Origin: Planctomycetota bacterium
Lineage (GTDB): Bacteria; Planctomycetota; Planctomycetia; Pirellulales; Pirellulaceae
Length of the DNA stretch: 64,000 nucleotides
NCBI GenBank assembly: GCA_029259935.1
Contig: JAJDEH010000432.1
Coordinates: 36,482-100,481, forward strand
Direction: 5' to 3'
Shown here: piece after piece, positions 57,424 to 64,000 of the stretch
How positions within the stretch are numbered: position 1 is the first letter of the stretch
Layout: every line of letters begins with the position of its first letter
The notes under the pieces: model-generated
Told to the model about the DNA's origin: nothing
What the model saw: only the letters and a program-made list of their open reading frames with translations
The model's database searches: none
Made by a program: the position numbers and the translations under genes

Positions 57424-60294
57424 ATGAGCGTCCGTTCAATCGTCTTCGTATTCTGGCTGCTTTTGGGCGTTGCGTGGTCCGTGGCGGCTGAGCCTACGGG
57501 CGTCTATGTCAACAAACAATCACCCTACTATCGCATTGAGTTTTTGAAAGACGGCAAGTCTTTCCTTGGCCATCCTTACCGCAGCCACGGCACCTACGTA
57601 AAAGAGAAAGACACCTACGTTTGCCAGGACGAACGCCAACAGGAAACGCGATACCAGTTGAAGGGCGAGAGCCTAATTGATCAAGACGGCGACGAGTGGG
57701 TGCCGCGAGATGGCTTCCTCAAGATGCCGTGGATGGACCTGTCGCCGGTGACCATGATCGTTCTCGATCGGGAAACGCGGAGTCCCGTTACCAAATTCAG
57801 CTACACCTACTCGATCAGCACGCCGGGGGCCAAATACGACCCGTTGCTGGTTCGGCCGATCAAAGTCCATTCCGCTGACGGTTCGTTCGTTCTTTCGGCT
57901 CCCCCGTCATGTGAGATCCACACGCGAATCGAAGACGCGGCCATCCTGGGAGGATTCGGCACGCGAAAAGCGTATCCTTTGACGACAGAAAACAAGCTGC
58001 GCAGAATCGAAGTCCTGGTCGACCTGGGTAGTGACATCAAGGGGATCGTGGTCGACAAGCGCACAGGCCGCCCCCTGCGGGGAGCGATCGTCTCGCCCAT
58101 CATCTTCACCCCGCCGCTGTGGACGCCCGATAGTGATCGTTCCATTAAGACCGACGCCAAGGGCCGGTTCACGATGCGTGGTGTTGATTACGATCTGGGG
58201 ATTCATGTGGGGCATCCTGATTACTTCGAGTTCAACCGCGACGGATTCACGAAGGTCGGCGAAAAAACAGGAAAGAACACGTATCTCGCTCGGATCGAGC
58301 TAGAGTCTGGCGAGACACTCTTTGGCACCGTCAAAGATCCGTCGGGTGCCCCGCTTGCAGGCGTCAGTGTATCCGACCAGGCCGGAAAGCGGGTTCGAAC
58401 CGACAAGGACGGCTCGTTTGTGCTACGCAGCCCTCGCAAATTGTCTAATAGCAGGACCTACTTGTCTAATAGCAGGACTTACGACCTGTCCTTTGAGAAA
58501 GAAGGTCATCTGAGCCGGGATCTACGTCCCGAGTCGGCCGATCCCGACGGTTTTTCGGTGCTGCTCCAACCACAACCGCTCCTCACCGGACGAGTGCTCG
58601 ATTCCGCGGGGCAACCGGTAACGAAGTTCGAAGTTACGGCCGGCGTCGGCGCGGAACCAACGCGGTGGAAGTGTTCGACCGCGCAAGTCACCAACGCAAA
58701 AGGACGTTTCAATCTGCGCGTGAGTACGGATGTGGACTACGAAAAAGAGGGCACGGTGTGGATTGGCGTGAGGGCACCGGGGTTTGCCCTGTGGGAAACG
58801 ACGGTCGACATCTGGGAAAACTCGAAATCCGTCACCGCGCACCTGAAGCCGGGAGTCGTGGTGCGGGGTTTGGTCGAACAGCGGCGGAAGAAAGGCGACA
58901 TCACCGTTCAACTCCTTCCTCGTCGCATTCATAAAGTGCGATTCACCAGGGAAACATCCCAGAGGCAGCAGTTCGGTAGGATGGAAACAACGATCGACGA
59001 GGGCGGGTCGTTTCGTTTCCATCACGTCACCTCGGGACAGTACATACTGACTATGTCGGGGTCAGCGATTTCGCCGTTCAGCACTGGAATTGCCGTTTCT
59101 GATACCAGTCTTGATGTGGGGAAATTTTCGACGCAAGGCCGGGGAAGCGTTCACGGAGTAGTCTACGAGCCGGACGGATCCGGGAAAGTCTGGGCGTTTG
59201 CCGACGGCGAAATCTACTTCACGGACAACTTGGGCAATTCCAACCAATACGCCTTCGGGCATCTAGAGCCTCTTCCATTCAAGACGGACGAAAAGGGACA
59301 GTTTCACGTCGAAAGCGTTCCGGTCGGCACGGTTTCCCTCAACATTCCCTACCACATTTCGGCCGACATCATCGGTGCCTACTCGCGATTCGCAACCGTT
59401 GTCGAGGAGAAAGCCACCGAAGTCAGATTTTTCGACAAGTCGGGCGACTGGAAAGTCGCCTGCCAGATTGTGGTGGGAGACGGGTCGCCCGCTCAATTCT
59501 CCTCTGGCACGGGCATGGGTGCAAAACGCAAAGTCGAGAATGTCACAACCGAACAGCCCATGTTCTCCATCGAACTCGAACCGAAGGCCGGTATGCCGTT
59601 GTCATTTGCCGCCGCCGACTGGGAGGGGCTCGACGAACAGAATCAGATTCTGTTGCAAGACGTGCATCCGGGCAGTTATCGCCTGCGGGTCGGCGACTGG
59701 ATGATGAGTCGCGGATTTCGCGGAGTTTTGCATGAAAGAGACGTCGACATTAAGCCGGGCGAAACCAAGCTGAAGATCCCGCTTGGCGCTGGCTGCATCA
59801 CGGGTGCCGTTCGGTCGTCCAAGGATACCCGCGAAATGATCCAGATCCTCGCGGTTAGCAAGATGAGGCGCATCGTGCGCCGCGCTCGCTGCGATGGAGA
59901 CGGCAATTTCTGCTTGCGATACCTGAGTGAGGATCACTACGTACTCTACGCTCACGATCACGATGCGGGATGGTGCGTCCTGCCGGCAGTCGCGGTCGAA
60001 AACAACATCACGGACATTGGTTCTCACGAACTGCGGCCGGGGGGAACCATCGCCGGACCGTTGCCGCCAAAGTTCGCAATAGATTCCACGGTCACGGTCG
60101 TGGCCACCGATGCGAATGGAATTCCCGTCGAGAACGTCGACCAACATGATCCCGGCGGAGAACAATTCACGATTTCCGGATTGTGGCCCGGCAAATGGAC
60201 GGTCACCCTGAAAAAGGGCGGCCAGGTGATTGCCGAACAGGCTGTCAGGCTTCATGGCGTGGAGACGGCCGCCTGCAAGCTGGTCCGGGACTAA
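57424..60294 (+). CDS. Large exported protein with carboxypeptidase-regulatory-like (Ig-fold) repeats
   Basis: ATG at 57424 has GGAGG six bases upstream and a signal peptide (MSVRSIVFVFWLLLGVAWSV). The 336 bases of open frame before it overlap the lectin gene and are rejected. The 956-residue product has an N-terminal beta domain, then many repeats of the carboxypeptidase-D-regulatory/Ig-like kind: DIKGIVVDKRTGRPLRGAIV, ETLFGTVKDPSGAPLAGVSV, LLTGRVLDSAGQPVTKFEVT, GSVHGVVYEPDGSGKVWAFA. A 21-bp in-frame duplication (LSNSRTY twice) lies near residue 340. No catalytic site is visible; the role is probably adhesive or structural on the cell surface, next to a lectin-like partner. Confidence 0.85.
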   Translation: MSVRSIVFVFWLLLGVAWSVAAEPTGVYVNKQSPYYRIEFLKDGKSFLGHPYRSHGTYVKEKDTYVCQDERQQETRYQLKGESLIDQDGDEWVPRDGFLKMPWMDLSPVTMIVLDRETRSPVTKFSYTYSISTPGAKYDPLLVRPIKVHSADGSFVLSAPPSCEIHTRIEDAAILGGFGTRKAYPLTTENKLRRIEVLVDLGSDIKGIVVDKRTGRPLRGAIVSPIIFTPPLWTPDSDRSIKTDAKGRFTMRGVDYDLGIHVGHPDYFEFNRDGFTKVGEKTGKNTYLARIELESGETLFGTVKDPSGAPLAGVSVSDQAGKRVRTDKDGSFVLRSPRKLSNSRTYLSNSRTYDLSFEKEGHLSRDLRPESADPDGFSVLLQPQPLLTGRVLDSAGQPVTKFEVTAGVGAEPTRWKCSTAQVTNAKGRFNLRVSTDVDYEKEGTVWIGVRAPGFALWETTVDIWENSKSVTAHLKPGVVVRGLVEQRRKKGDITVQLLPRRIHKVRFTRETSQRQQFGRMETTIDEGGSFRFHHVTSGQYILTMSGSAISPFSTGIAVSDTSLDVGKFSTQGRGSVHGVVYEPDGSGKVWAFADGEIYFTDNLGNSNQYAFGHLEPLPFKTDEKGQFHVESVPVGTVSLNIPYHISADIIGAYSRFATVVEEKATEVRFFDKSGDWKVACQIVVGDGSPAQFSSGTGMGAKRKVENVTTEQPMFSIELEPKAGMPLSFAAADWEGLDEQNQILLQDVHPGSYRLRVGDWMMSRGFRGVLHERDVDIKPGETKLKIPLGAGCITGAVRSSKDTREMIQILAVSKMRRIVRRARCDGDGNFCLRYLSEDHYVLYAHDHDAGWCVLPAVAVENNITDIGSHELRPGGTIAGPLPPKFAIDSTVTVVATDANGIPVENVDQHDPGGEQFTISGLWPGKWTVTLKKGGQVIAEQAVRLHGVETAACKLVRD

Positions 60295-60383
60295 GTCCGA
60301 AGCGGGGATGGATGCTACTTTGCTTGGGTGCGCGGCAATTTTTTCTGGCGGGCCATCCGTTGGCATCCGCAATGCTAAGAAAA

Positions 60384-60589
60384 AGCCGTGAAAACGGCGA
60401 AAGCGTGTAGCCGCCGGTCTGAGCCGGCGGATAGCCAGCCCTGAAGAACTGAGCCGCGAAAGCGGCGACAGGACAAAGAATTGTGCAACATGCCTCAACT
60501 GCTGTCACCGCTCTCGCGGCTTGACGAAAGAACCTTCCCCGACCTGCGGGCTGACCCCGCAGCTACATGCTGCCGCCGTTTTCACGGCT
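60384..60589. repeat. Nested inverted-repeat element, copy 2
   Basis: The outer arms are AGCCGTGAAAACGGC and GCCGTTTTCACGGCT. Inside are a hairpin CCGCCGG-TCTGAG-CCGGCGG, an inner palindrome AGCCGCGAAAGCGGCGACAG / CTGTCACCGCTCTCGCGGCT, and a hairpin CTGCGGG-CTGAC-CCCGCAG followed by CTACATGCTG. The order is as in copy 1 at 4706, with different paired bases in each stem. Confidence 0.8.
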
Positions 60590-60915
60590 TTCAAAACGGC
60601 GGACCAATGGACGCGGTTAGGTCGCGACATGAGTCTTCATTATGGCAATTGTAAAACTCGCCATGAATTTTGGCCGGACACGCGAAAACGACGTAATTGC
60701 ATGCTAATCATGGAGACTCTAGAATGCTGCAAGTTGTTAAGTAGCTCGTCTTTACTGCGTTTCGTGCAATGCTGATTCCGCGTGCGGGACGTTGACACCT
60801 TGCCCGCGGAAAAACAGAGCAGCACGGACTTCAGGCAGCCCAAGTCCCGCCCCGTCTTACCTCGGCGGATGTGCGCCCGTTGTGGCAACCAACTTGGATT
60901 CCTAAAATGCGGGGT
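60590..60915. other. Intergenic leader of the sigma factor gene
   Basis: This stretch holds no recognisable gene. Short frames here lack ribosome-binding sites. An AT-rich patch (about 60635-60775) might contain the promoter of the sigma factor gene, but no clear -35/-10 pair was found. Confidence 0.35.
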
Positions 60916-61509
60916 ATGGCCACGTCGTCATCAACACCTATCAGTTTGCTAGAACTAGCGCGGCTCAGTCCGGATGGTCCGTCGTGGCATCAGCTTGTGG
61001 AAATCTATGGGGGACTGATCGAAAAATGGCTGGTGCAACGCGGCCTGCCGCAGCAGGATGTTGACGATGTTCGTCAGGAAGTGATGGCGGTCGTCGTGCG
61101 TGAGTTGCCTCGGTTTGAACATAACGGCCGGACCGGCGCGTTTCGCAATTGGCTGCGCACGATTACCGCGAATCGGCTGAGCCAATTTTGGGACAAGAAG
61201 GCCAGAAATCGCGCCGTGACCAGCGGCCCCAGCGTGGGCGAAATGGCCGAGCAACTGCAGGATCCACAATCCGACATCAGCCTGATGTGGGAAGTCGAGC
61301 ATGACCGTTTTGTTCTAGAGCAGTTGCTGCAGATGATCAGCAACAAGTTTCAGGAAAAGAGTGTCACGGCATTTCGTTGGCTTGCTCTGGAACAACGTGA
61401 AGCCGACCAGGTCGCCGCGGATCTTGGCTTGACGATCAATGCGGTTCGTATTGCCCAATCGCGCGTGCTACGAGCCCTGCGAGATCTGGGCGCGGGGTTG
61501 ATCGAGTGA
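60916..61509 (+). CDS. ECF-type RNA polymerase sigma factor (planctomycete STK-linked type)
   Basis: ATG at 60916 is preferred over one 15 codons upstream because MATSSSTPISLLELARLSPD is the usual start for planctomycete members. The 197-residue protein has region 2 (LVEIYGGLIEKWLVQRGLPQ, then DVDDVRQEVMAVVVRELPRF and GAFRNWLRTITANRLSQFW) and region 4 (AFRWLALEQREADQVAADLG, then LTINAVRIAQSRVLRALRDL). It should redirect RNA polymerase to an unknown regulon. It sits 30 bases ahead of a kinase gene that carries an anti-sigma-like zinc motif. ECF groups linked to Ser/Thr kinases have been described in planctomycetes. Confidence 0.9.
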   Translation: MATSSSTPISLLELARLSPDGPSWHQLVEIYGGLIEKWLVQRGLPQQDVDDVRQEVMAVVVRELPRFEHNGRTGAFRNWLRTITANRLSQFWDKKARNRAVTSGPSVGEMAEQLQDPQSDISLMWEVEHDRFVLEQLLQMISNKFQEKSVTAFRWLALEQREADQVAADLGLTINAVRIAQSRVLRALRDLGAGLIE

Positions 61510-61539
61510 ATTTGTCACGGGGCGGCAGCGAGACCAGTT

Positions 61540-62724
61540 GTGATTCCTGACGAAACGACTCACCCCAACGACGAGCAATTGTCGGCCTTCATTCTGGCCC
61601 GCCTCTCGGCCAGCGAGTTGGCAGCCATTGAAGCGCACGTGGCCGATTGCGCTGAATGCGCGCGGCGTTTCGACGAGCTTCCTGCGAACGACCCGTTTTT
61701 GAATCGATTGCGGTGTGTCGTCGACGAGACGGCAACCGCGGGCTCAACTCCCCGTTTCATCCCGCAGGTGGCAGCGGCTTCAGAACCGGACGGGCTGGGA
61801 GTTCACCAGGCCGCTACTATCATCAGCCGTGATTTAGCCACGGATTCGTCCTCCGGCAGCGGCACCGTGAATCCCGGTGCGGATGTTGCCGATGAACGGG
61901 TCGGCACGTCGTTGGGTAAATACCGGATTTTGGAGGTTCTGGGACGAGGCGGCATGGGAATTGTGTATCGCGCGCGCGACCCGGTGCTGCAGCGAGACGT
62001 GGCCCTCAAAGTGCTGCCCCGCCCCTTGCTTCAATCGACCGAGGCCGTCCAACGGTTCCTCATAGAAGCTCGCGCCGCGGCCAGCATCAGTCATCCCAAT
62101 GTCGCTAGTGTTTACGATGTTCTCCATGAAGACGAACTGTGCTATCTGGTTATGGAGTTGGTGTCCGGGGGCAATGCGTCTCAGCGGTTGCAATCCGGCA
62201 ATCTGCCGTGGGGCGAAGCCACCTCGATTGTGATCGCGGCCTGCCAGGGTTTGTCGGCCGCTCATCAAGCGAAACTGATTCATCGGGACATTAAGCCCAA
62301 CAATCTGATGCTAGCCGAAGATGGTTCGGTGAAGCTGGTCGACTTCGGACTCGCGAAAGCACTGAAGGGTGCGAGCCTCACCAAGCTGGGGCAGATCCTG
62401 GGAACGCCCAATTACATGAGCCCCGAACAGTGTTTGGGCAGGCGTGTTGACACGCGCAGCGATATCTACTCGCTGGGAGCAACCTATTACGAGTTGTTGA
62501 CGGCGCAAAGACCGTACGCCGATCACGACTCGAGGGTGAAGGTCATGTATGCCCATTGCCACGACCCGATTCCTGATCCTCATCAGATCGCCGATGGCGT
62601 ACCGAGGGCCTGCGGCGCGGTGGTCGCGCGAGCCATGGCGAAACAGCCCGCGGACCGGTATCAAGCCTGTGACGAGATGCGCCAGGCACTGGCCGCGGTC
62701 CAAGGCGAAACTCTGTCCGACTGA
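61540..62724 (+). CDS. Serine/threonine protein kinase with N-terminal anti-sigma-like zinc motif
   Basis: A GTG start at 61540 gives 394 residues. Residues 10-45 (DEQLSAFILARLSASELAAI then EAHVADCAECARRF) hold H33-x3-C37-x2-C40, the zinc-binding motif of anti-sigma factors. A Ser/Gly-rich linker leads to a full kinase domain from about residue 127: GRGGMGIVYRA, Lys157 in VALKVL, HRDIKPNN with Asp250 and Asn255, Asp268-Phe-Gly, GTPNYMSPEQ and DTRSDIYSLGATYYELL. The protein ends right after the kinase domain, with no membrane helix or sensor domain, so it is probably cytoplasmic. It likely holds and releases the adjacent sigma factor, with phosphorylation as the switch. Confidence 0.9.
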   Translation: MIPDETTHPNDEQLSAFILARLSASELAAIEAHVADCAECARRFDELPANDPFLNRLRCVVDETATAGSTPRFIPQVAAASEPDGLGVHQAATIISRDLATDSSSGSGTVNPGADVADERVGTSLGKYRILEVLGRGGMGIVYRARDPVLQRDVALKVLPRPLLQSTEAVQRFLIEARAAASISHPNVASVYDVLHEDELCYLVMELVSGGNASQRLQSGNLPWGEATSIVIAACQGLSAAHQAKLIHRDIKPNNLMLAEDGSVKLVDFGLAKALKGASLTKLGQILGTPNYMSPEQCLGRRVDTRSDIYSLGATYYELLTAQRPYADHDSRVKVMYAHCHDPIPDPHQIADGVPRACGAVVARAMAKQPADRYQACDEMRQALAAVQGETLSD

Positions 62725-62764
62725 TAGGGCGACGCCAATGAATACCGCCGCCAAAGAACGCCGC

Positions 62765-63877
62765 CTATTCAGATTCGAACAGTTTCGAGGTTAGTTTTAC
62801 GCGATCTTGGAAACCCATTTCCGCGGCTTCACTCGCGAAGCTCGGCTTTTCTCCGGTCGGCTGTAGTTCGCCCAGAATCTTGCCGTCGTCATCGCGGCCA
62901 CGCGGAACGAATCGGTATAAGTCGCGAAAGACGTATTCGTTCGACTCGTCCAATCCCAGGCACTCGCTGATTCCTCGGACCTTTCTCGATCCGTCGCTAT
63001 AACGCGTTATTTGTATGACCAAGTGAATTGCCGAGGCAACTTGCACTCGGGCCACATGCACGGGCAGCGAAACGTCGCTCATCAGGCTCAGCGTTTCCAG
63101 TCGAACGGCGGCGTCGCGAGCCGTCGTGGCGTGGACCGTGGTCAGCGATCCCGAGTGACCGGAAATCATCGATTGGATCAAGTCGAGCGCTTCGCCGCGC
63201 CGAACCTCGCCGACAACGATGCGATCCGGACGCATGCGCAGCGAATCGACGAACAGGTCTCGGATCGTCACTTGGCCGTTGCCGTCGGGGCCCGGAGGCT
63301 GCGCTTCAAGATACACCGTGTGCGGCTGGTTGAGTTGTAACTCGCTGCTGTCTTCGATGACAATGATCCGCTCCTGCTCGGGGATCTCGGTCGACAGGGC
63401 GTTCAACATCGAGGTTTTTCCCGTGCCCGTTCCGCCCGCGATAATCGTGTTCTTATGCAACAGAACCGCCAGGCTTAGGAATTCCCGCGCTTCCTCGCTG
63501 AGGCTGCCCCACTCGACAAGTTGTCCCAAATCGAACGTCGACTTGTTGAACTTGCGGATGGAAATGCAGGCTCCTTGCCGCGAACTGGGGGGCACGATGA
63601 CATGGACTCGCGATCCGTCGGGAAGCCGCGCGTCCATACTGTGATTCCCGCCATCGATGCTGCGATTGGCATATTCGGCAATATTTCGCGCCGCGGCCGT
63701 CAATACTCCCTCGCTTTCGAATTGCAAATCCGAGGCGTGCAGTTGGCCACTTCGTTCGAAGTAGATGGTCTCGTGGCCGTTTATCAGCACCTCGCTGACC
63801 GTCGGATCATCCAAGAGCGGCAGAATCGGGGCCAAAAAGTGCCGAATCGTCTCGTTGTAGATCTGTTTGTTGTCCAT
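62765..63877 (-). CDS. cpaF: CpaF/TadA-type secretion ATPase
   Basis: The 370-residue protein has the CpaF pattern: N-terminal VSEVLINGHETIYFERSGQL, RLPDGSRVHVIVPP and ISIRKF, Walker A GGTGTGKTSM, Asp box VIEDSSELQL, Walker B region RIVVGEVRRGEALDLIQSMI and SLTTVHA His box. It powers assembly of Flp/Tad pili or a related type II/IV secretion machine at the inner membrane. It converges with the kinase gene across 40 bases. Upstream on the same strand another gene ends 18 bases before its start, so it belongs to an operon that continues beyond the window. Confidence 0.93.
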   Translation of the reverse strand: MDNKQIYNETIRHFLAPILPLLDDPTVSEVLINGHETIYFERSGQLHASDLQFESEGVLTAAARNIAEYANRSIDGGNHSMDARLPDGSRVHVIVPPSSRQGACISIRKFNKSTFDLGQLVEWGSLSEEAREFLSLAVLLHKNTIIAGGTGTGKTSMLNALSTEIPEQERIIVIEDSSELQLNQPHTVYLEAQPPGPDGNGQVTIRDLFVDSLRMRPDRIVVGEVRRGEALDLIQSMISGHSGSLTTVHATTARDAAVRLETLSLMSDVSLPVHVARVQVASAIHLVIQITRYSDGSRKVRGISECLGLDESNEYVFRDLYRFVPRGRDDDGKILGELQPTGEKPSFASEAAEMGFQDRVKLTSKLFESE

Positions 63878-63895
63878 GTCGTAACACCTGGCGAC

Positions 63896-64000
63896 TCAAG
63901 GCGTATGAGCAATAGTGCGTGGCCTGCCCGAGACACCGTAATCGTGTCGAGGGATCGCGTCGAACACGACGAAATCGTGCTTCACCCCATCTTGCGTGGG
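63896..64000 (-). CDS. C-terminal end of a gene upstream of cpaF (start outside window)
   Basis: On the minus strand the frame is open from the window edge to TGA at 63896-63898 and encodes 34 residues including DFVVFDAIPRHDYGVSGRP. Only 18 bases separate it from cpaF, so it is the preceding operon gene. In planctomycete Tad loci this position is often a CpaE/TadZ-like ATPase, but the fragment is too short to identify. Confidence 0.6.
   Translation of the reverse strand, partial: PTQDGVKHDFVVFDAIPRHDYGVSGRPRTIAHTP

Noticed and set aside
60521..60775. 84-codon frame downstream of the inverted-repeat element
   Set aside because: It runs through half of the repeat, lacks a ribosome-binding site and has no protein-like features.
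1..64000. CRISPR array, prophage, insertion sequence or tRNA genes
   Set aside because: No regularly spaced direct repeats, no transposase, integrase or phage genes, and no cloverleaf with a T-loop motif in an intergenic region were found by eye.

Overview
The window reads as an ordinary chromosomal segment of a planctomycete, most likely of the order Pirellulales. The evidence is the set of lineage-typical families: a DUF1549/DUF1553 protein paired with a Tat-exported DUF1501 protein, a PVC-type haem-binding dehydrogenase-like protein, a DUF1559 protein, a sulfatase, a YTV-type cysteine-rich wall protein, a small Tyr/Trp/His-rich secreted protein, and an ECF sigma factor next to a Ser/Thr kinase. 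Density is moderate, with many short intergenic gaps filled by palindromic repeats. No tRNA, rRNA, CRISPR array, integrase, transposase or prophage was seen.

Layout. 1-4.5 kb: the end of a membrane protein, a cysteine-rich wall protein, a BamE-like lipoprotein and two small secreted proteins. 4.5-17 kb (minus strand): DUF1501 and DUF1549/1553 partners, an aldo/keto reductase, a large haem-binding beta-propeller protein, a Tat-exported beta-helix protein and a PQQ-type propeller. 17.4-23 kb (plus): a 1340-residue acidic protein of unknown function, a zinc-ribbon protein and an Fe-S uracil-DNA-glycosylase-like protein. 23-31.6 kb (minus): an MMPL/RND permease, an M1 peptidase with HEAT repeats, a PRMT-like methyltransferase and an alpha/beta-hydrolase whose catalytic residues are replaced. 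32-40.7 kb: asnB, an FmdB-type zinc ribbon, SMP-30 and sulfatase genes in tandem, a divergent CehA/McbA-type metallohydrolase, a DUF1559 protein and an exported hypothetical. 41-54.2 kb (plus): a TIM-barrel isomerase, a zinc-ribbon protein, glutamate dehydrogenase, an RDD protein, a Uma2 nuclease, glnS, a SWIM/SNF2 helicase, a class III aminotransferase, an unusual ion channel and rsmG. 54.2-64 kb: a HEAT-repeat protein, a membrane-anchored LecA-like lectin with a large carboxypeptidase-regulatory-like protein, an ECF sigma factor followed by a kinase with an N-terminal anti-sigma-like zinc motif, and on the minus strand the start of a Tad/Flp pilus locus (cpaF).

The most unusual material is: (i) a bacterial protein that keeps the paired-glutamate loop of protein arginine methyltransferases; (ii) a cation-channel protein whose selectivity-filter position lacks the GYG signature; (iii) an esterase-fold protein with all three triad positions changed; (iv) a membrane-anchored LecA-like lectin operon; (v) the sigma factor/anti-sigma-kinase pair; and (vi) families of intergenic inverted repeats whose stems differ between copies yet stay paired.

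Everything is read by eye from sequence. Family names rest on remembered motifs, not on searches.
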